Shown piece by piece: positions 1 through 9,000 of a stretch of 64,000 bases of DNA. Under the pieces are notes generated by a model. It did not search any database and was not told the DNA's origin. It saw only the letters and a program-made list of their open reading frames with translations. The position numbers and the translations under genes are program-made. Position 1 is the first letter of the stretch. Every line of letters begins with the position of its first letter. The DNA is taken from NCBI RefSeq assembly GCF_008254045.1, contig NZ_CP042425.1, positions 5,704,001 to 5,768,000 of the forward strand, read 5' to 3'. Source of the stretch: Limnoglobus roseus (lineage in GTDB: Bacteria > Planctomycetota > Planctomycetia > Gemmatales > Gemmataceae).

Positions 1-3000
1 CGACGGCCGCCGCCGCCGCCGTGACGGTTGGCGGGACCGGCGACGCGACGATAGGCCTCGCCGCGGTCGGGTCTACGACGGCTTCGTCCGCGAAGTACAC
101 GGTGACGGCCAACGGCGGGAACATTCTGTGGAGTTCGGACTCCGCCCTTGGCGGGTCGTTCGCCACCAACAATTCTTACCGGGGGTTGGCAAACGGCGGG
201 ACGGCCATTACCGCCGCTATCAAGGCAAACGCCCTCGTACTGACTACGTCCGGCGGCGGCAGCGTCGGTTCCGACACGCGACCGATTCAGACGGTCGCCC
301 CGGTTTCCGGGTCGACGGCGAACCTGACGGCCGGTGGCGGCGGTGCCTACCTCGTCGACTGGGGCACCCCGTTGACGCTCAGCGGCGCGACCGCGACGGG
401 CTCCGGCGACATCCGGGTCGTGACCGCGAACGTCGGCGGGCACAACTTGATCGTCGCCGGCAACGTCAAGACCGCGACCGGGAACATCTACCTGGCCTCG
501 GACGACAACCTGGCCGTCAACGCCGGGGTCACGATCGGCGGGTCCGGGTTCAGCGGCACGGTCTGGATGCAGGCCAACCGCGACCAGGGCACGGCCGGTC
601 AGACGTTCACGATGAACACTACGGCGGCGATCGTCACGAGTAACACGACGAACACGGTCACGGCTAACCGCACGCCGGCGACGCAGGCCGTGTACCTGGA
701 CATCTCCGGCGACACCGGCACGCCGTCGGCCCTGACCGTCGGCAACATCACGGTCGGCAACGGCGGGCGAATCGTCATCGACGCCATCCCAAACGGCGTC
801 GTTAACGAGGCCGGCAAGATCGTCATGGCCGCGGCGACCAACGTCCTGAGTGCCGGCACTACGGGGACGATCGACCTGAATGCGGCTATCACCGCGGCGA
901 CGGTGGCCGATGTCATTGGCACGTCGGCCATTCCGGTCAAGGTGGCTGGCGGCAATGTGGTCGTCGGTGCGAACTTCGGCAATGCCTACGTTACCGGGAC
1001 GGCCGCCACGGGCTTTGCCGCGACCGGAACGGCCACGGTCACGCAGACGACCACCGGCGGATCGCTCAACTTCTCCACGACCGCCGGTGTGCTCACCGTC
1101 AGCGGGCCGATCACTAACGCCGTCAGCGGCGTGGTGAACCTGACCAGCACGGCGGCCGGTGGCGGTGTGAACATTGCCGCCCTGGTCGGCAGTGCGACGA
1201 CTGGGCTGGTCACCATCAACGCCGGCACCAACCCGGCCACGCTGGCCTCGACCCTGACGCTGTTCCCCACCTCGAAGATCGCCGTCACTGCGGCGGGAGG
1301 CGGACTGGTCGTTGGCGCGAACGGCGTGGTCGTCGGGTCTGGTGTCACAACGAACGCCCTGCCGCTCACGGTCCAGTCGGGCGGCGTCGTCAGCCCGGCC
1401 GACGTGAGTGTGACGGGTACACTGACGATCGGTAACCTTGCGGTCGGCACCGGCGGGATTCTGCGGATCGACCTGAACACCCCCGCCTCCTTCGACGTGG
1501 CGAATGTCAACGGCACGGTGAACGTAACCGGCGGCACGCTGCAGATGTTCGCCAACGGGACGCTGAGCGTCAACGACTCGTTCGTGATCGTCAACAACGA
1601 CGGCACGGGCGACGCCGTAACCGGCCAGTTCGTCGGCGGCACGACGGTGTCGGCCGTGAACGACCCCCGGTACGTGTTCACGATCAACTACGCCGGCGGC
1701 GACGGCAACGACATCGTCGCCACCGTGTCGTCGATCGTCACCACGTCCCTGTTGGACGTGACTTCCGGCGGCGTAGCCTTGTTCGCGTCGGGCAACGGGC
1801 TAGACAACAACCTCGCCGTCACGCAGTCTGGCGGCACGTACAGCGTTACCGACACGTCGGGGCCGATCGCCTTGTCGGCTGCCGCCGTGGCGGCCGGGTG
1901 GAGCGGCAACAACACGACGACCGTGAGTGGCCCGACCGCCGGCATCACCGGCCTGACGTTCAGCCTGAACTCCGGAGCCGACACGCTCAACGCCGTGGAC
2001 GCCGGGGCCGTGCCGCTGGCGATCAACGGCGTCGGCACGATCGCCGTCGCGGGAACCGTAGCGTCCACTGCCTCGATCGCCATCGGCGGTGTGACGAACA
2101 TCACCGGCAGCGGGACCGGGTTGCTGCAGGCGCCGACGCTCAATCTGACAGCACCAAACGGCGTTGGGACGACCGGCCAGCGGGTGGGGACGAAGGCGGC
2201 GACGATCATCGCCACGGTGGGGGCCGGCGGTCTCTTCCTCGCCGAGGCCGACGGGGCCGACGTGACCGCGACCGCCACTGGGGTGGGGAACGTCGATATC
2301 TCTAACACGACCGGCACGCTGAACGTCGCGGGGGCGACGAGTACCGTGGCCGGCAACATCGCGCTCTCCAGCGGCGACGCCGTCACACTGAGCGCGAACC
2401 TGAACGCCGGGTCCGGCACGATCACAATCGCGGCCAACACCGACGGGGCCGGCAGCCAGGGGTACGACCAGAAGGCCGCGTCGATCACCACCACGAACAC
2501 CACCGCCGCCGGCGTTTCCATCATCGTGAACACGGCCGGCGGCGGGACCGGCAACGCGGTCATCGGTCAGGGGTCGATCGGCAGCAACACCGGCGGCGGA
2601 TACACGGTTGCCGCCAACGGCGGCAGCGTCTTGTGGACGGCCGACCCGGCCTACGCGGCGTTCGACGCGTCCTTTACCGGGTTGCTGAACGGCGGCAGCA
2701 ACACCGAGACGCTGAAGGCGTTCGCGTACAACTTCACGACGGGGGCTGCCGGGTCGGTGGGAACCGACGCTCGCCCGCTCCAACTCGACAACTACGGGAC
2801 CAACGGGACTCCTGCCGCCGTCGCCAACCTGACTGGGACGACCGGCAGCGGCGGCTTCTACGCCGTCGGGTGGGACGCGGCCGGCAGCCATGACCTGACG
2901 ACCGGGGTTATCACCGCCCAGGGGGCGGGCGGCATCCGTGTCGCGACCGGCAACGCTGGCGGGCACAACCTGTATGCCATCGGCAACATCTCCACCGGGT

Positions 3001-6000
3001 CGGGCACGATCTACCTGGCCGCGGACGACGTGCTGGGCATCGGGCCGAACGTGACGATCGGCGGGGCCGGGTTCAGCGGCACCGTCTGGTTGCAGGCCAA
3101 CCGCGACCAGGGCACGGCCGGCCAGGCGTTCACGATGGACGCCACTTCGGCCGTCGTCACGAGCAACACCACGAACACGGTCACGGCTAACCGCACGCCG
3201 GCGACGCAGGCCGTGTACCTGGACATCTCCGGCGACCAGGGGACGCCGTCGGCCCTGACAGTCGGCAGCCTGACGGCCGGCGACGGCGGGCGGATCGTGG
3301 TGAACGCCATCCCGAACGGCATCGCGCTGGAGGCCGGCCGGATCATCGCGGCCGCCGCCGCGAACGTTCTGAACGCCGGGCCGACTGGGACAGTTGAGTT
3401 GATCGCCGGTATTACCACCCCCGCCGCGGGTGACGCTGTCGGCACGACGGGCACGACGCCACTGCCAGTCCGAGTGGCGGGCGGTAACGTGGTCGTCAAC
3501 ACTAACTACGGCAACGTCCTACTCGCCTCCGACGCGGCGGCGAGCGTGACCGTCAGCGAGACGGCGGTCATTTCCGGGCAAACGGCCGGCCCGCCGATGA
3601 TCAACCTGACGACGACTGCGGGGGCACTCACCGTGGCCACTCCGCTTGGCAACGTCAGCGGTGGAACTGTGAGCCTGACCGGGGCCGCGGGCGTCGTCCT
3701 GAACGCGCAACTCGGTAACGCCGCGACGGGCGCGATCGCCGTCAATGGGCCTCTGTCCGGCAGCGGCAATATCGTCCTCGGCACGGGCGGCCTGACCGTC
3801 ACGCAGGACACCGATTCCACCTTCGGCGGTTCGATCGCTGGCTCCCAGTCGTTCGTCAAAGCCGGTATCGGCACGCTCGCCCTCACCGCGGCGAACGCCT
3901 ACGGCAACACGAGCGTCTCGGCCGGCCGCCTCTACGTCTCGAACGCCGCCACGGCGGGCGCGCTGACCGTCGCCGATGGAGCGACCTTCGGCGGGGCGGC
4001 CACCGTCGGTGCGACGGGCGTCGCCGGCACGCTACAGCCCGGCGGACCCGGAACGGGCACGGCGGTTCTCAACACCGGCGACGTGTCGTTCGGGGCGTCC
4101 GGGGCACGGGTCTTGGCCGTCGATCTCAACGGCACCGGGTACGATCAGGTCAACGTGGTTGGCAGCGTGGACCTGACCGGGGCAACTCTGACCCCAACTC
4201 TCGGATCCGGCTACAAGCCCGCACTCAACACCAAGTTCGCGATCATCTCCAACGACGGCACGGACGCCGTCACGGGCACGTTCGCCGGCTTGGCGGAAGG
4301 CGCGACGTTCGTCCTCGACGGCCGAACGTACACGATCAGCTACGTCGGCGGGGACGGTAACGACGTTACACTCACGGTCACACAAATTGCGGGGGCGGCC
4401 CCGATCAACACGGTCCCCGGCCCGCAGTCCGGATTCGAGGACACCGATCTGGTGTTCTCCACCGCGAACGGCAACCTGATTTCCGTCGCCGACGCCGGCT
4501 TGAGCACGCCGATCAAGATCACGATCACCGCCACTCACGGCGTACTCACCCTCTCGGGAACGGCCGGCCTCTCGTTCACCACTGGCGACGGCACGGCCGA
4601 CCCGGCGATGACGTTCACCGGAAGCCTTGCCTCCGTCAACACCGCCCTGGCCGGGTTGCGGTTCACGCCCGATTCGAACTACAACGGCACCGCGGCCGTC
4701 TCCATCACTTCGGACGACCTGGGGGCGTTTGGCGCGGCTCAGACCGACAGCGACTCCGTAGCTGTGACCCTGGCGGCGGTCAACGATGTCCCCTCGTTCA
4801 CCCTGCCCACCACGAACGTGCCGCTGCCAGCGAACCCCGGAGCCCAGACGCTGACCGGCTTTGTCACGGGCATCTCGGCCGGCCCCACCGATGAGGCCGG
4901 CCAAACGCTCACGTTCCTCGTATCGAACGACAACGCCGGCCTGTTCTCGGTCGCCCCGACGATCAGTGCGAACGGCACATTGACGTTCACCGTTGCCGCG
5001 GGCGCGAGTGGGACCGCCACGGTTACGGTTCGCCTCATGGACAACGGCGGGACCGCGAACAGCGGGGTGGATACGTCTGCCGCTCAGACGTTCACGATCA
5101 TGGTCGCGGCCCCCACGGCCACGACGACGGCTGTGACCGGCAATGCAGGCGCGTCGGCCGTCTACGGCACCGCCATCACGTACACGGCCACGGTCACCGC
5201 GGCCGGCGGAACGGTTTCGCCCACGGCCGGCAGCGTGAGCTTCTTCGACAACGGCGTCTTGCTCGGTACGGCCACCACGATCTTCAGCAGCGGCAGCGGG
5301 TTCGCGACGTTCACGTACACCTCGATGCCCACCCAACTCCAAGTGAACGGCGGCGCGGCCCACGTCATCACCGCGACCTACACGCCCGGGTCCGGCTTCG
5401 CGACCAGCATGAGTTCCGGGGCGGGCAACTTCTCCCAGGCGATCACGCCCGCTTCGCTCACGATCGTGGGCCTGTCCGGGAATAACAAGACTTACGACGC
5501 GACCACCGCCGCCACCTTGAACACGGTTGGTGCGATGCTCACCGGGGTCTTCAGCGGGGACACGGTTAGCCTAGTCAGTTCCGGGGCTACGGGTACGTTC
5601 GCCAACAAGAACGTCGGCACGGGAATCGCCATCACGCTCGGCGGGTTGAGCCTGTCCGGGACCGCCGCCGGGAACTACGTGCTGACCCTCCCGGCGATCA
5701 CGGCCGACATTACCCCCGCCTCGCTCACGGTGGGCGGTGTGACGGCCGGCAACAAGGTGTACGACACCACGACCACGGCCTCGATCGACACCGCGGGGGC
5801 CATGCTCATCGGCGTCGTCAGTGGCGACATGGTCAGCCTGATGACTTCCGGTGCGACAGGGTCGTTCGTCACGAAGAATGCCGGCACGAACGTCTTGGTG
5901 ACCGTCGGTGGCGTGAGCATCGGCGGTGCCGACGCCGGGAACTACGTGTTAGGCCAACCGACGACCACGGCGACCATCACGCCCGCGATGCTGACAGTGA

Positions 6001-9000
6001 TGGGCGTGACCGCGAACGGCAAGGTGTACGACGCGACCACCACGGCCACCTTGAACACGTCAGGTGCGAACTTGACCGGGGTGTTGGGCAGCGACGACGT
6101 GGGCCTCAACAGCGTCGGGACGGGCACCTTCGCGACGAAGAACGTGGGCACCGGCATTGTGGTGACCGTGAACGGCCTGAACCTGACCGGGACGGATGCG
6201 GGCAACTACTCCTTGAACCAACCGACGACCACGGCGACCATCACGGCTGCGATGCTGACGGTCTCCGGCATCACGGCTGGCAACAAGGTGTACGACGCCA
6301 CGACCGCGGCCGCGTTGGATAAGACGGGAGCCATGCTCGTCGGTGTCTTCGGCGGGGACATGGTCACCCTCATGACCTCAGGGGCGACCGGAGCCTTCTC
6401 GTCCAAGAACGTGGCGAATGGCATCGGAGTGACGATTAGCGGTCTGACGATCGGCGGGACCGACAGTGGGAACTACGTCCTGACCCAGCCAGCGACGATG
6501 GCCAACATCACGCCGGCGACGCTGACGGTCACGGGCGTGACGGCCGGCGACAAGGTGTACGACGCGACCACGAACGCCGTGGTGAACGCGAGCGGGGCTG
6601 TTCTGGCGGGCGTTCTCGGCAGTGACACCGTCTCGTTGGACAAGACCATGCCTACGGGCACCTTCGCGACGAAGAACGTCGGATCGAACATCGCGGTGAC
6701 TGTCGGCGGTTTGGCCATCGGGGACACGGACGCCGGGAACTATGTCCTGACGCAGCCGACGACGATGGCCAACATCACCCCGGCGACGCTGACGGTCAAT
6801 AACGTCACCGCGAGCGACAAGGTGTACGACGCGACCACCGCCGCTTCCGTGAACGCGAGCGGGGCCGTGCTGGTCGGGGTTCTCGGTGCGGATACGGTCG
6901 GTTTGGTCAGCTCCGCGGTGGCGGGTTCGTTCGCCAACAAGAACGCCGGCACCGGCATCATGGTGACCGTCGCCGGTCTGACCCTCGACGGCACGGACGC
7001 TGGGAACTACGTCCTGACGCAGCCGACGACAATGGCCAACATCACCCCGGCAACGCTGACGGCGAACGGGGTGATGGCGAGCGACAAGGTGTACGACGCG
7101 ACCACGACCGCGTCGATCACCACCGGCGGGGCCAGTTTGGGCGGCGTTTTCGCGGGCGACATGGTCACGATTCTGTCTTCGGGCGCGATGGGCACGTTCG
7201 CCAACAAAAACGTCGGCACCGGCGTCATGGTGACCGTCAGCGGTCTGAGCCTGGGCGGCACCAACGCCGGGAACTACGTTCTGACCCAACCGACCACGTC
7301 TGCCAACATCACGCCCGCTTCCTTGACGGTGACCGGGGCGACCGCGAGCGACAAGGTGTACGACGCCACCACGACGGCGACGATCAACTTCAGCGGGACG
7401 ATCTCCGGCGTGCTCGGCTCGGACAATGTCAGTCTCAACAGTGGCGCGACGGGGACGTTCGCCAACAAGAATGTCGGCACCGGCATCATGGTGACTGTCA
7501 ACGGGTTGACGCTCAGCGGTACGGACGCCGGGAACTACGTCCTGACGCCGACGACCACGTCGGCCAGCATCACCCCAGCGTCGCTGACGGTGATGAACGT
7601 CACCGCGAGCGACAAGGTGTACGACGCGACCACCGCCGCTTCCGTGAACACGGGCGGGGCGGTCCTCTCCGGGGTTCTCGGTGCGGACACGGTCGGTTTG
7701 GTCAGCTCCGCGGTGGCGGGTTCGTTCGCCAACAAGAACGCCGGCACCGGCATCATGGTGACCGTCGCCGGTCTGAGCTTGGACGGCACCGACGCTGGGA
7801 ACTACGTCCTGACCCAGCCGACGACGATGGCTAACATCATCCCGGCGACGCTGACTATCACGGGTGTGACGGCCGCGAACAAGGTGTACGACGCGACTAC
7901 CGCCGCCGCCGTCAACGCGACGACAGCCGTTCTGTCTGGCGTCCTCGGCGGTGACAACATCAGCCTGCTGTCGGGCGGGGCGACCGGGGTGTTCGTGACG
8001 AAGAACGCCGGCACCGGCATCACGGTGGCCGTCTCCGGCTTGAGCCTGGGCGGGACGGACGCGGTCAACTATGTACTCACGCAGCCGACCGCGATGGCGA
8101 ACATCACGCCGCGGACGCTGACCGTGACGGGTGTCACCGCGGGCAACAAGGTGTACGACGCGACCACCGCGGCTTCCGTGAACGCCGGAGGGGCCGTCCT
8201 CTCCGGCGTCCTCGGCAGTGACAACGTCATCCTCGCGGGTAGTGGCGCGACCGGCACGTTTGCATCGAAGAACGTCGGCACCGGCATCGCCGTCACGGTC
8301 GCCGGACTGGCCATCGGCGGTGGGGACGTGGGCAATTATGTGCTCACCCAGCCGACCGCACCGGCAGACATCACCCCGGCCACGCTGACGGTGACGGGCG
8401 TCGCCGCAGGCAACAAGGTGTACGACGCGACCACCGCTGCGGCGATCAACGCCACCGGGGCGATCCTCGTCGGCGTCTTCACCGGGGATGCCGTGACCGT
8501 TTCCACCGGCGGCGCGACCGGGGTGTTCGTGTCGAAGAACGTGGGGGCTTCCGTCGCGGTCGCCGTGAGCGGCCTGACGATCGCCGGTTCCGACGCCAGC
8601 AACTACGTGCTGACGCAGCCGATCACCACTGCGAGTATCACGCCGAAGGCCGTTACGGTGACCGGCGTAACGGCGGGCAACAAGGTGTACGACGCGACCA
8701 CCGCCGCACCGGTCAATGCCGGCACGGCCGCCTTGTCCGGTGTCCTCGGCGGTGACAACGTCACGCTCGCGAGCGGTACCGCGACCGGCACGTTCGCCAC
8801 CAAGAACGTCGGTACCGGCATCGCCGTCACGGTGCTCGGCCTCGGCCTGAACGGCGCGGACGCGGGTAACTACTCGCTGACGCCGCCGACGGCGGCCGCG
8901 AACATCACGCCGAAGGTCCTGACCGCCACCGGCGTCACGGCCGCCGACAAGGTGTACGACGCGACGACGACGGCCACCTTGACCACCGGCGGGGCTGGCC

